Counted from the first letter of the stretch, positions 51,819-60,395 are shown. The stretch is DNA of 64,000 bases from Bacteroidota bacterium (GCA_947479085.1 CANJYB010000004.1:62001-126000), one strand, 5' to 3'. The notes: generated by a model from the sequence alone, not told the origin. Translations and numbers: made by a program.

Positions 51819-54800
51819 GTGACGAAAGAAGACATTTTACGTAGAACCGGTGATGCATCTAACAATACTCTGCTGACAGAGGAATTGAAGGGGGATGGTG
51901 CGCGCGTTCAATTAAAAGGAGTAATAGGCTCCGGTTCTTCTTTCATTGCCGCTGCCGCCTGGCAGCACCTTCACAAAACCAGTTTAATCATTCTTGCAGA
52001 TAAAGAAGAAGCGGCTTATTTTCTAAATGACCTGGAAAATATAATAGGGGAAGAAAATGTATTGTTCTTTCCTGCTTCTTATCGCATGCCTTATGAACAT
52101 GAGAACATAGACAATGCAAATATTTTGCTCAGGGCAGAAGTACTGAATAAAATAAATACCGGGAAAAAGCATATATGTATTGTTACTTATCCTGAAGCAT
52201 TAACAGAGAAAGTAGTAACCAAGACCCACCTGACCAGTAATACACTTTCATTGAAACAAGGTGAGAAAATTTCGATTGACTTTATCACTGATGTTTTAAA
52301 TGAATATGAATTTACAAGGGTGGACTATGTGGTGGAGCCAGGGCAATTCTCTGTGCGTGGAGGGATCGTGGATATTTTTTCTTTTGCAAATGATAATCCT
52401 TACCGGCTGGAGTTTTTAGGCAATGATGTGGACTCCATTCGTAGCTTTGATTCGGTTACACAATTGTCGATTCAGAAACTTACTTACTGCACCATTATTC
52501 CGAATGTGCAAACGAAGCTGTTGCAGGAAAGCAGGCAGACTTTTTTTGAATTTATTCCTGAAAATTCTGCCATCTGGTTCCGGCATTTTCAACTGACGGT
52601 GGACAGAATTGAAAAAGCATTTGAACAAGCCGAAACATCTTATGCTGCTTTGGATGCTGTGATTAAACAACTGGAACCAGCAGAACTTTATATTGATAAA
52701 GATACTTTTACCAAACAGGTTTTGGGATTTCCTGTGGTGGAGTTTGGGAATCATTTTTCACTGAGCCCGACTAAAACAATTACTTATAATTATTCTCCTC
52801 AGCCAAGCTTTAATAAAAACTTTACATACCTCAACGATAACTTTAAAAGCAATATCCGCAATGGATTGACCAATGTTATTTTTTCGGATACACCAAAACA
52901 AATAGAACGACTATATAAAATATTTGAAGACATTTCTCCTAAAAAATCGGAAGAGCCGGAATTGTTTACTCCCATACTTCTTTCTATTCATGAGGGTTTT
53001 ATTGATAACGAATTAAAAATAGCCTGTTATACCGACCACCAGATATTTGACCGGTATCATCGATTTAGATTAAAAAACAGTTTTAATAAAACCAACGAAG
53101 CACTTACTTTAAAAGAGCTGAAAGGTCTGAATCCGGGAGATTATATTACACACATTGATTACGGGGTGGGTCGTTACGGAGGATTGGAAACCATTGAAGT
53201 AAACGGTAAAACCCAGGAGACCATCAGGCTGGTATATAAAGATTATGATGTGGTGAATATCAGCATACATTCACTTCATCGCATAGCGAAATACTCCGGA
53301 AAGGAAGGTACAGAGCCAAAGATAAATAAACTGGGCACTGCTACCTGGGCAACGCTGAAACAAAAAACAAAAAAGAAAGTAAAAGAAATTGCGTTCGATT
53401 TAATTCAACTTTATGCCAAACGAAAAGCGTTGAAAGGGTTTAAATTCAGTCCGGATAATTATTTGCAAAATGAACTGGAAGCCTCTTTTATATACGAAGA
53501 TACGCCTGACCAAGTGAAAGCAACTGCTGATGTTAAAAAAGACATGGAAAGCGAATACCCAATGGACAGACTTATTTGTGGAGATGTTGGTTTTGGCAAA
53601 ACAGAAGTGGCTATTCGTGCGGCATTTAAAGGAGTATGCGACAGTAAGCAGGTTGCCATACTTGTACCTACCACTATACTTGCCCTGCAACATTATAAAA
53701 CTTTTAAAGACCGATTAAAAGATTTGCCTTGCACGGTGGATTACATTAACCGGTATAAATCATCGAAACAACAAAAGGAAACGCTGGAGAAAGTGGAGCA
53801 GGGAAAGGTGGATATACTTATAGGAACGCATGGTATAGTGGGGAAGGGTGTAAAGTTTAAAGATCTTGGATTAATTATTATTGATGAAGAACAAAAATTT
53901 GGCGTAGGAGTAAAGGATAAATTGAAAACGATAAAAACAAATGTGGATACATTAACCCTTACTGCTACTCCTATTCCGCGAACGTTACAATTTTCGATGA
54001 TGGGGGCAAGGGATTTATCCGTTATCAGTACTCCACCACCGAACCGCTACCCGGTGCAGACAGAGCTGCATACCTATAATGAAGAAATAATTCGTGATGC
54101 GGTGACATTTGAAGTATCAAGGGGCGGGCAGGTGTTTTTTATTCATAACCGGGTGCAGAATATTATGGAAGTGGCCGGAATGATTTCGCGATTATGCCCA
54201 GATGTGAAAGTAGCAATAGGACATGGACAGCTGGAAGGAGATAAGCTGGAGGAAGTAATGCTTGGGTTTGTGGAAGGGGAATATGATGTGCTGGTGGCAA
54301 CTACAATTATCGAATCGGGATTGGATATTTCGAATGCGAATACTATTATTATTAATAATGCACAGATGTTCGGGTTGAGTGATTTGCACCAAATGAGAGG
54401 GAGAGTGGGCCGTTCGAATAAAAAGGCATTTTGTTATTTGCTTACTACTCCCGTTTCGCTGTTAACTAATGAAGCGCGTAAGAGATTAAAAGCTATTGAA
54501 GAGTTCTCAGACCTTGGAAGTGGTTTTAACATTGCAATGCGCGACCTTGACATTCGCGGAGCAGGAAACTTACTGGGCGGAGAACAGAGCGGATTTATTA
54601 ATGAAATAGGTTTTGAAATGTATCAGAAGATACTGGACGAAGCGATAATGGAATTAAGAAATGAGCATGAGGAACTGGCATTGACAGATGTGGGAGGTAC
54701 TCAACGATTTACCCAAAAGCAGCATAGCAAGTACATTACGGACTGTGTGATAGATACTGACATGGAAATTTTAATTCCGGATGAGTATGTAAATAATATT

Positions 54801-55187
54801 ACGGAACGATTAAATTTATACCGGGAACTGGATGATTCGAAAAGCGAAACCCAACTTGTAAATTTCGAAATGCATCTTACCGACCGATTTGGGCCTGTAC
54901 CTCCTCAGGCCATCGAACTGATTCATACCATCCGCCTGAGGTGGCTGGCAATGGAAATTGGTTTCGAAAAACTTTACCTGAAAAATAACCGCATGACGGG
55001 ATACTTTATTCCTAAGCAAGATTCGCCTTATTATCAAAGCGAAACATTTACCAAAGTATTAAAGTATGTGCAGCAGAATTCCCGCATCTGCAAAATGAAG
55101 GAGAACAATGGAAAACTTACCCTTTCGTTCGAAAACATTAAGTCGGTGGATGACGCGATTAATGTTTTAAAGCCTGTTGCAGCATAA
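51819..55187 (+). CDS. mfd: Transcription-repair coupling factor Mfd (1122 aa)
   Basis: Removes stalled RNA polymerase at DNA lesions and recruits UvrA. A UvrB-like N-part, a CarD-like RNA polymerase interaction domain (GDYITHIDYGVGRYGGLE), a RecG-like motor with GDVGFGKTEVAIRA (Walker A) and IIDEEQKFGVG, TATPIPRTLQFSMMGARDLS, and a TRCF C-terminal domain are all present in order. The GTG at 51819 (MTKEDILRR) is preferred; a TTG at 51810 is possible. Either start implies a leader shorter than about 15 nt. Confidence 0.95.
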   Translation: MTKEDILRRTGDASNNTLLTEELKGDGARVQLKGVIGSGSSFIAAAAWQHLHKTSLIILADKEEAAYFLNDLENIIGEENVLFFPASYRMPYEHENIDNANILLRAEVLNKINTGKKHICIVTYPEALTEKVVTKTHLTSNTLSLKQGEKISIDFITDVLNEYEFTRVDYVVEPGQFSVRGGIVDIFSFANDNPYRLEFLGNDVDSIRSFDSVTQLSIQKLTYCTIIPNVQTKLLQESRQTFFEFIPENSAIWFRHFQLTVDRIEKAFEQAETSYAALDAVIKQLEPAELYIDKDTFTKQVLGFPVVEFGNHFSLSPTKTITYNYSPQPSFNKNFTYLNDNFKSNIRNGLTNVIFSDTPKQIERLYKIFEDISPKKSEEPELFTPILLSIHEGFIDNELKIACYTDHQIFDRYHRFRLKNSFNKTNEALTLKELKGLNPGDYITHIDYGVGRYGGLETIEVNGKTQETIRLVYKDYDVVNISIHSLHRIAKYSGKEGTEPKINKLGTATWATLKQKTKKKVKEIAFDLIQLYAKRKALKGFKFSPDNYLQNELEASFIYEDTPDQVKATADVKKDMESEYPMDRLICGDVGFGKTEVAIRAAFKGVCDSKQVAILVPTTILALQHYKTFKDRLKDLPCTVDYINRYKSSKQQKETLEKVEQGKVDILIGTHGIVGKGVKFKDLGLIIIDEEQKFGVGVKDKLKTIKTNVDTLTLTATPIPRTLQFSMMGARDLSVISTPPPNRYPVQTELHTYNEEIIRDAVTFEVSRGGQVFFIHNRVQNIMEVAGMISRLCPDVKVAIGHGQLEGDKLEEVMLGFVEGEYDVLVATTIIESGLDISNANTIIINNAQMFGLSDLHQMRGRVGRSNKKAFCYLLTTPVSLLTNEARKRLKAIEEFSDLGSGFNIAMRDLDIRGAGNLLGGEQSGFINEIGFEMYQKILDEAIMELRNEHEELALTDVGGTQRFTQKQHSKYITDCVIDTDMEILIPDEYVNNITERLNLYRELDDSKSETQLVNFEMHLTDRFGPVPPQAIELIHTIRLRWLAMEIGFEKLYLKNNRMTGYFIPKQDSPYYQSETFTKVLKYVQQNSRICKMKENNGKLTLSFENIKSVDDAINVLKPVAA

Positions 55188-55497
55188 AAATATATTTACC
55201 AGAAAAGTACTACCCAACAAGTTTTACTTGTTTTTATTGATTATTCCCGCTTTTAATATTATTTGAAGCACAAAATGAAGTAAGGAAGAAAATAATTTTT
55301 CCTGCTATGTACGCGTTCATCCAAAAAGTGTACGCGTTCGTCCACAAACCCATCTGATTTCTTGACAGTGATATTTAACCTAACCCCGAAAATGGTTCCT
55401 GAAACCACCTATTTTATTTTGGTGGGATAGCATTTAATTTTTGTTTAATTTGTTGACCTTGAATACTTAAGTAATTATTTGTGCAAATAATGCATAT
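55188..55497. other. Intergenic region between mfd and array E
   Basis: This holds array G and is otherwise AT-rich, with no gene, tRNA or clear terminator that I can support. Confidence 0.45.
55309..55350. repeat. Array G: two 21-nt units with GTACGCGTTC core
   Basis: GTACGCGTTCATCCA at 55309 and GTACGCGTTCGTCCA at 55330 are exactly 21 nt apart. ACGCGT is itself palindromic. It is only 148 bp from array E but shares no motif with it. Confidence 0.6.
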
Positions 55498-55770
55498 ATT
55501 ACAGTTGAATTAAGAGCTAATACAGTGGAAACCAGAACTAATACAACCGTATGAAGACCTAATACAGTTATATAAAGAGTTAATACAGTTGTATGAAGTG
55601 CTAATACAACTGTATAAAGACTTAATGCTGTTGTATAAGGAGCTAATACAGTTTTATGAAGAGCTAATACAGTTGTATAAACGACAAATATAGTTGGTGG
55701 AAGACCAAATACAATTGAATGAGGAGCAAATACAATTGAATAAATAGCAAAACCAGTTGTATAAAGTGCT
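55498..55770. repeat. Array E: 13 units of exactly 21 nt, AATACAGTTGTAT core
   Basis: Units start every 21 nt from 55498 to 55750. Most read AATACAGTTGTAT followed by AAAGAGCT or GAAGAGCT; ATAC and GTAT form a small dyad. The unit at 55603 has AATACAACTGTAT, the inverted version of its neighbour's core. TATGAAG and TATAAAG endings alternate in places, suggesting an older 42-nt dimer. Edge units are the most diverged. The reverse strand has a 130-codon open frame of hydrophobic heptads, not called as a gene. Confidence 0.95.
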
Positions 55771-56160
55771 GTTTTTAGGGTGTATTTTGAGACTTTTTTG
55801 GGCAAAAACCCCAATAATAGCAATTCGGGAGTAAACTGCACGTCAAGTGAAGGTGGCAAGATTAATTAAATAACTGTGAGGATAAAGAAAGTATAAATTA
55901 AGGGAGGATGGGTGCATAAAGAATAGATTAAATTTGAGCGTTATTTCCTACGAAACCTCTGCCCTGGCCGCTCTCCTTGAATCCCGAATAACCCGGGACT
56001 TAGTTCGGAGAGGGGAGCCAAAGCATAAAATCCAATGTTTCATTAGGTGTTTTGCGTGGTAGTCCCTTTGTTTTATTAAAAAATGAAAAAGATTAAGGTT
56101 GTCGTATTCTAACATCAATTCTAATTCATTTTGGTTATTCAAAATGTTTAATAATTACCT
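55771..56160. other. Intergenic region between array E and the outer-membrane protein gene
   Basis: It holds a GCTCTCCTT...GGAGAGGGGAGCC repeat at about 55953-56022 with an internal CCCG...CGGG dyad, related to those at 29557 and 34182. No gene is supported; a reverse 64-codon frame over the repeat looks accidental. Confidence 0.45.
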
Positions 56161-56168
56161 TAGCTTTG
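56161..56168 (+). promoter_or_regulatory. -7 box TAGCTTTG for the 56232 gene
   Basis: An exact TAnnTTTG match, about 60 nt before the start. Confidence 0.5.
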
Positions 56169-56231
56169 TAAATAAAAAGTAGACAGATAGTTTTTGGACT
56201 CTTTAGTTCTTATTAAAAACAGGTTAAGGTT

Positions 56232-57074
56232 TTGAATAAAAGGAAATTTCTTCAGATTGTTTTTTTGTTAAGCTTTTTTATAAGCTATGGACAAACGGAT
56301 ACTTTGGTTACGAGAAAAAATAACAAAGTGATTATTTCGATTTCAGGGGGAGTAGCAATACCATCTGGTGTATTCAGAGAATATGAAAAGACCACTGCCT
56401 TAACTAATCAAGCTATTAATATAGCCGGAGGCGCAAAAGTAGGGTATTACGGAAAGTTTGAAATTAAGTATTTGTTTTCAAAGCATACCGGAGTTATAGG
56501 GATGCTCTATTCTTCCATAAATAAAGCGAGCTCTCCCAAAGAATTTGAGTTGTTTTACGAACAACCAGAATCAGTGCCAGCTTTAGGAGGAGGTTATTAC
56601 AGACATTTAAACAATTACGATATTACAAACTGGAAAACCTTTGGCTTACTCACAGGAATGTACCGAGCAGAAAGATTTTATTTTCTAAATTTTAATTTCA
56701 AGTTATCAGTAGGAATTCAAGGTGTTAAAAGCCCTGAAACTAAGGTTGATGAAAATGATGCGGTTAGATGGGGAGGTTCAATTTCCTCAACAAACACAAC
56801 ACAAACATTTCAACCAAGCATAACTAGTTACAACTTTATGGCAAATGTCGGAATTGATATTAGTTTAAATATATCGAAACGATTCCGATTTAAAATAGGA
56901 TGGGATGAATTTGTTTCACAAGCATTATTTAAAGGTAATCAAACATCAGTTTCAGATTATATCTATAATTATAATGGTACTTCAGAACATAAAGAAACAG
57001 AACAAAATGTTGCTTTCTCAAAGAATATTTATTTGACCTGCTTTAATGCAGGTTTAAGCTATGTGATTAAATAA
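56232..57074 (+). CDS. Outer-membrane beta-barrel protein (280 aa)
   Basis: A signal peptide (1-20, ISYGQ) is followed by alternating strands rich in Gly and aromatics (GGVAIPSGVF, AGGAKVGYYGKFEIKYLFS, LNISKRFRFKIGWDEFV, all in part) and a final strand CFNAGLSYVIK. It looks like an OmpW/PorT-size small barrel with long loops. No specific role is visible. It converges on the cytochrome-like gene with no gap. Confidence 0.75.
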   Translation: MNKRKFLQIVFLLSFFISYGQTDTLVTRKNNKVIISISGGVAIPSGVFREYEKTTALTNQAINIAGGAKVGYYGKFEIKYLFSKHTGVIGMLYSSINKASSPKEFELFYEQPESVPALGGGYYRHLNNYDITNWKTFGLLTGMYRAERFYFLNFNFKLSVGIQGVKSPETKVDENDAVRWGGSISSTNTTQTFQPSITSYNFMANVGIDISLNISKRFRFKIGWDEFVSQALFKGNQTSVSDYIYNYNGTSEHKETEQNVAFSKNIYLTCFNAGLSYVIK

Positions 57075-57710
57075 CTAATTATCAGGGTATCCTGCACTAA
57101 TCCATTTTCCTATAGCTATGACATCGCAGGGTGCAAGTGCGCTAGTGTTTTTTGGCATTGGTGAATAACCAGCTGCATGTTGGAGGCTTCCAAGTAATTT
57201 ATTTCCAGTAATGGAATTTACAACTCCTGTATAAGTTGATAAATCATATCCTCCGGAACTATTGGTGGCGCTGTGACAACCGATGCACCAGGCATCTATA
57301 ATTACTTTGACCCTGTTATTGAAAGAGAAATTTGTGGTGTCGCAGGATTTGCAATTAGAGGTATTGTTTGCACCCATGTTTATCCATATTTTAATAATGT
57401 TGACCTGTTTGGTAGTAAGTTTAGGGTAAGGACTTCTTGGCATAGAAGGATTGTTGCCATTGATGGTGGTGAATGCTTCACTTTGTAAAGGATGATTTGG
57501 TTTTACCGCTTTTCTTATTCCATCATAGTTGGAAAAATCAAATCCCGCTTCATGTTCCTGTGTACTGTGACATTCGGGCATTGCGCAGTTTGTAATAAAA
57601 ATGGGTAAAACATCTTCCTGAAAACAAACATCAGGATTATAAACTGTTTTGGAGCAAGTTGTGAGCAAAGTAGCAACTCCAGCCAATGTTATTATTAAAT
57701 ATCTTTTCAT
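57075..57710 (-). CDS. Cytochrome c-like lipoprotein with CX4CH and CXXCH motifs (211 aa)
   Basis: A lipoprotein signal (LLTTC, Cys about 19) places it in the periplasmic or outer-membrane leaflet. Two half-repeats follow: the first has CAMPECH (CX4CH) after a QEDVLPIFITNC stretch, the second has CIGCH (CXXCH) after VKVIIDAWC. Each is followed by a GYDLS/GFDFSNY-type segment, as in planctomycete-type cytochrome c domains. Methionines after each (SMPRSPYPK, SPMPKN) could be axial ligands. The CX4CH spacing is unusual for haem c. Confidence 0.75.
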   Translation of the reverse strand: MKRYLIITLAGVATLLTTCSKTVYNPDVCFQEDVLPIFITNCAMPECHSTQEHEAGFDFSNYDGIRKAVKPNHPLQSEAFTTINGNNPSMPRSPYPKLTTKQVNIIKIWINMGANNTSNCKSCDTTNFSFNNRVKVIIDAWCIGCHSATNSSGGYDLSTYTGVVNSITGNKLLGSLQHAAGYSPMPKNTSALAPCDVIAIGKWISAGYPDN

Positions 57711-58015
57711 CCTATTTTATTTGACAATACTTTGTCAATTAGTGTGCCGATAAGGGGAAACCAGATATGACAGGAATCATATAGTACCTAAAAGCATAGT
57801 GCTAAGCGAAAGAGAGGAAAGCAGAAGAAAAATGTAAATTTTAAATGCAGCCAATAAGGCAGAATAGTTAGAAAGGACTAAGAAAAGTGGCATAATTTTG
57901 GAATATGGCAGGAAGAAGGACTGGAATGAATAAGGAATTGTTTTTATTTATGGGAAGAAAGTGGTTCAATAAATAAAGAAACAGTAATAAAATGCATTTA
58001 ATTTTCTTCGAAAAA
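57711..58015. other. Intergenic stretch without a recognised gene
   Basis: About 300 bp, AT-rich with a purine-rich forward strand around 57800-57950. No RNA gene, terminator or phased repeat is clear. Confidence 0.45.
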
Positions 58016-58043
58016 CAAATTTATTTGAAATAAAATAAATTTG
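58016..58043. promoter_or_regulatory. 11-bp perfect inverted repeat containing TAAATTTG on both strands
   Basis: CAAATTTATTT-GAAATA-AAATAAATTTG. Read forward, TAAATTTG at 58036-58043 fits the -7 consensus for the 58167 gene; read in reverse, the left arm gives the same box facing the cytochrome gene. It could be a symmetric divergent promoter or an operator. Confidence 0.5.
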
Positions 58044-58166
58044 TTTAATTTTACGACAATTAAAAAATATCACTTTTTATTTTGAAATGGTGAAATAAGG
58101 TTATAATATTGTATCCCTTAAACAGAGAAAGGGATATTGAGTTTGACTTTTAATATTATTTATAAC

Positions 58167-58970
58167 ATGAAAAAAATCTATTTTGCGCTTATCAGCTTAT
58201 TAATTTCCACGGCAGGTTATTCTGTGAGTGTTATTGTCCTTGAAGGTAATTACCAGGGAAAAAATATTTATGTGCAAAATCCGTTTTCCAGTTCTGGAGT
58301 AGGTTTTTGTGTTCAGGAAGTGAAGGTGAATGGTAAGGTTACTACTGATGAGATAGGTTCTTCGGCTTTTGAAATAGATTTGAAAGCATTGCAATTGCAT
58401 GTGGGAGATAAAGTGGAAGTGAAGATTACGCACAAAGATGGCTGCAAACCAAAAGTATTGAATCCGGAAGTATTGAAACCAAAAAGCACTTTTGAGGTTC
58501 AGACAATAGCAGTGGATAAAGACCTTACTTTAAAATGGTCGGCAAAAAGTGAAATGGGGAAACTTACTTATATTGTAGAACAGTTTCGCTGGAATAAATG
58601 GGTGAAGATTGGTGAAGTGGAGGGAATGGGAACTCCGGAACAAAATAACTATTCATTTAAGATTGTTCCTCACTCCGGTAAAAATACTTTCCGTGTAAAA
58701 CAAATTGATTATTCAGGTCAACCAAGACTTTCCAAATCGTGTGATTATACTGCGAATTTGCCTGAGATTACTTTCAGCCCTGCGAAGGTTACAAAGGATA
58801 TTACTTTCCTTGCAGGAAGCACTCCAACGGAAACTATGTTTGAAGTATATGACCAATATGGTAATATTACTAAAAGAGGATATGCATCGTCAGTAGATGT
58901 TTCGAATTTGCCTAAAGGAGCTTATTATCTTTTATATGATAATAAGATGGGAGATTTTACGAAGAAATAG
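58167..58970 (+). CDS. Secreted hypothetical protein with T9SS-like C-terminus (267 aa)
   Basis: A signal peptide (MKKIYFALISLLISTAGYS) is followed by a first domain with IVLEGNYQGKNIYVQNPF, then an Ig/FNIII-like part (LTLKWSAKSEMGKLTYIVEQ) and a C-terminal sorting-domain-like segment (FEVYDQYGNITKRGYASS, NLPKGAYYLLYDN). An upstream in-frame ATG at 58137 would hide the signal peptide, so 58167 is preferred. I recall similar conserved Bacteroidota proteins but no function. Confidence 0.75.
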   Translation: MKKIYFALISLLISTAGYSVSVIVLEGNYQGKNIYVQNPFSSSGVGFCVQEVKVNGKVTTDEIGSSAFEIDLKALQLHVGDKVEVKITHKDGCKPKVLNPEVLKPKSTFEVQTIAVDKDLTLKWSAKSEMGKLTYIVEQFRWNKWVKIGEVEGMGTPEQNNYSFKIVPHSGKNTFRVKQIDYSGQPRLSKSCDYTANLPEITFSPAKVTKDITFLAGSTPTETMFEVYDQYGNITKRGYASSVDVSNLPKGAYYLLYDNKMGDFTKK

Positions 58971-58994
58971 AACCTAATAAACTTATTATAATTG

Positions 58995-59027
58995 TAATCC
59001 CGATTTAATCATCGGGATTATTTTTTT
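58995..59027 (+). terminator. Terminator after the 58167 gene
   Basis: TAATCCCGAT pairs with ATCGGGATTA around six bases, followed by seven T. Confidence 0.9.
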
Positions 59028-59050
59028 ATATCTAATCTAAAACTATTTAC

Positions 59051-59452
59051 ATGCTAAAGATAGAACATATAGGCATTGCGGTGAAAAATATTGAACAGTC
59101 GAACGAGTTGTTTACAAAGCTATTTGGTAAACTTCCTTATAAGATGGAAAAGGTGGAAAGTGAAAATGTTTCAACTTCTTTTTTTATGATGGGAGAAAAC
59201 AAAATAGAATTGCTGGAGGCAACAAATCCAGACAGTGCTATTTCAAAGTTTATTGAAAAAAAGGGGGAGGGAATACACCATATTGCTTTTGAGGTGGAAG
59301 ATATTTATGCTGAAATGAAAAGACTAAAAGACGAAGGCTTTGTGCTATTGTCGGAAGAACCTAAAAAAGGAGCCGATAATAAACTGATTTGTTTTTTGCA
59401 CCCAAAAGGAACCAACGGGGTGTTAATAGAATTGTGCCAGGAAATCAGATAA
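59051..59452 (+). CDS. mce: Methylmalonyl-CoA epimerase (133 aa)
   Basis: Interconverts the two methylmalonyl-CoA epimers in propionate metabolism. A VOC fold with metal ligands in IEHIGIAVKN, GIHHIAFEVED and the C-terminal GVLIELCQ; EDIYAEMKRLKDEGF is typical. The mutase is not in this window. It is convergent with the HAD gene. Confidence 0.92.
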   Translation: MLKIEHIGIAVKNIEQSNELFTKLFGKLPYKMEKVESENVSTSFFMMGENKIELLEATNPDSAISKFIEKKGEGIHHIAFEVEDIYAEMKRLKDEGFVLLSEEPKKGADNKLICFLHPKGTNGVLIELCQEIR

Positions 59453-59460
59453 AGGAAAGA

Positions 59461-60090
59461 TTAAACAAAAATATCGGTAATGCTTTCCTTTTTTACATCC
59501 AGCCAATAGGTTTCGATTCCTAGTTTTTTTGCCCCTTCGATGTGTTGAATAGAATCGTCAATAAATAGTGTTTCATGAGGTTGAAGGTTATTTTCTTCCA
59601 ACACCAGTTTGAATATTTCAGCATCCGGTTTTCGCATACCCACCTTGTAGGACAAATACACTTTTTCGAAATAGGCTGATAAATCAGGAATTCCAAAATC
59701 ATTTTCCAGATATTGATGAAAGGCATTGATATGAATTTCGTTGGTGTTGCTTAGTAAAAAGAAACGATGGGTGGATTTTAAACGTTTTAATAAATCAAGT
59801 CTCTCCTTGGGCAGGTCGAGTAACATTGCATTCCAGGCTTCGTCAATACGGTAATTTTCGATTGGAGATTTTAAGTGTTTATTGATTTCAGAACGGAAAT
59901 CATCAGAAGAAACTGTTCCCCGGTCCATTAAATCGAAAAAACGATTTTGTTTGGCCTGAGAAAAAAGTTTTTGAAAATCGATAATCCCTAATTCTATAAA
60001 CTCATCAACAGTAAGCGAATAATCAATATTGAGGATAACACCACCAAGGTCGAAAATGATATTTTTATAGTTTTTATAAGGAATAATCAT
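59461..60090 (-). CDS. HAD-superfamily hydrolase (209 aa)
   Basis: A YihX/haloacid-dehalogenase-like phosphatase. Motif I FDLGGVILNID (Asp14), motif II FFLLSNTN, motif III Lys in VGMRKPDAEIF and motif IV LFIDDS are all present. The start is placed at MIIPYKNYK because a TATATTTG box at 60124-60131 covers the earlier in-frame ATG. Substrate unknown. Confidence 0.9.
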   Translation of the reverse strand: MIIPYKNYKNIIFDLGGVILNIDYSLTVDEFIELGIIDFQKLFSQAKQNRFFDLMDRGTVSSDDFRSEINKHLKSPIENYRIDEAWNAMLLDLPKERLDLLKRLKSTHRFFLLSNTNEIHINAFHQYLENDFGIPDLSAYFEKVYLSYKVGMRKPDAEIFKLVLEENNLQPHETLFIDDSIQHIEGAKKLGIETYWLDVKKESITDIFV

Positions 60091-60123
60091 AATATTATTG
60101 AATTTGTGTTTGTTAATTGGCTG

Positions 60124-60131
60124 CAAATATA
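60124..60131 (-). promoter_or_regulatory. -7 box TATATTTG for the HAD gene
   Basis: An exact TAnnTTTG match on the reverse strand, 34 nt before the ATG at 60090. Confidence 0.6.
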
Positions 60132-60179
60132 TAATTTCGCGCTCCTGAAATTGCAGATAATGTAAATTATAAGCAGTTA

Positions 60180-60253
60180 GGGCCTATAGCTCATTCGGTT
60201 AGAGCAACAGACTCATAATCTGTGGGTGCTTGGTTCGATTCCAAGTGGGCCCA
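60180..60253 (+). tRNA. tRNA with CAT anticodon (Met, or Ile if lysidine-modified)
   Basis: 74 nt with a complete cloverleaf. Acceptor GGGCCTA pairs with TGGGCCC (one G-T), the D arm has AGCTC/GAGC, the anticodon stem ACAGA/TCTGT encloses CTCATAA, and the T arm has GGTTCGATTCC. CCA is not fully encoded (ACCC follows). The acceptor stem begins with paired G, so it is not initiator tRNA. Elongator Met and tRNA-Ile2 cannot be separated by eye. Confidence 0.95.
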
Positions 60254-60260
60254 CCCAACA

Positions 60261-60305
60261 GAAAAGCCGCGGATAAACTAAGTTTTTTCGCGGCTTTCTC
60301 TTTTT
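60261..60305 (+). terminator. Terminator after the tRNA
   Basis: GAAAAGCCGCG pairs with CGCGGCTTTCTC, followed by TTTTT, 8 nt after the tRNA end. Confidence 0.85.
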
Positions 60306-60395
60306 ATGATACATATCAGTTTTAACTCCTTTTGACAATTCCATGACAATTAGAAACCAAATAAAAAGGAAGTTTGTACTCGCAAAAAAAGAAAC

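Noticed and set aside
187-55770. CRISPR arrays
   Set aside because: The repeats have no unique spacers, units are contiguous and degenerate, and no cas genes are present.
55467-55859. A 130-codon reverse ORF of hydrophobic heptads across array E
   Set aside because: It is explained by the 21-nt period. The residues are not of a coiled-coil or membrane type with supporting context, and no promoter is visible.
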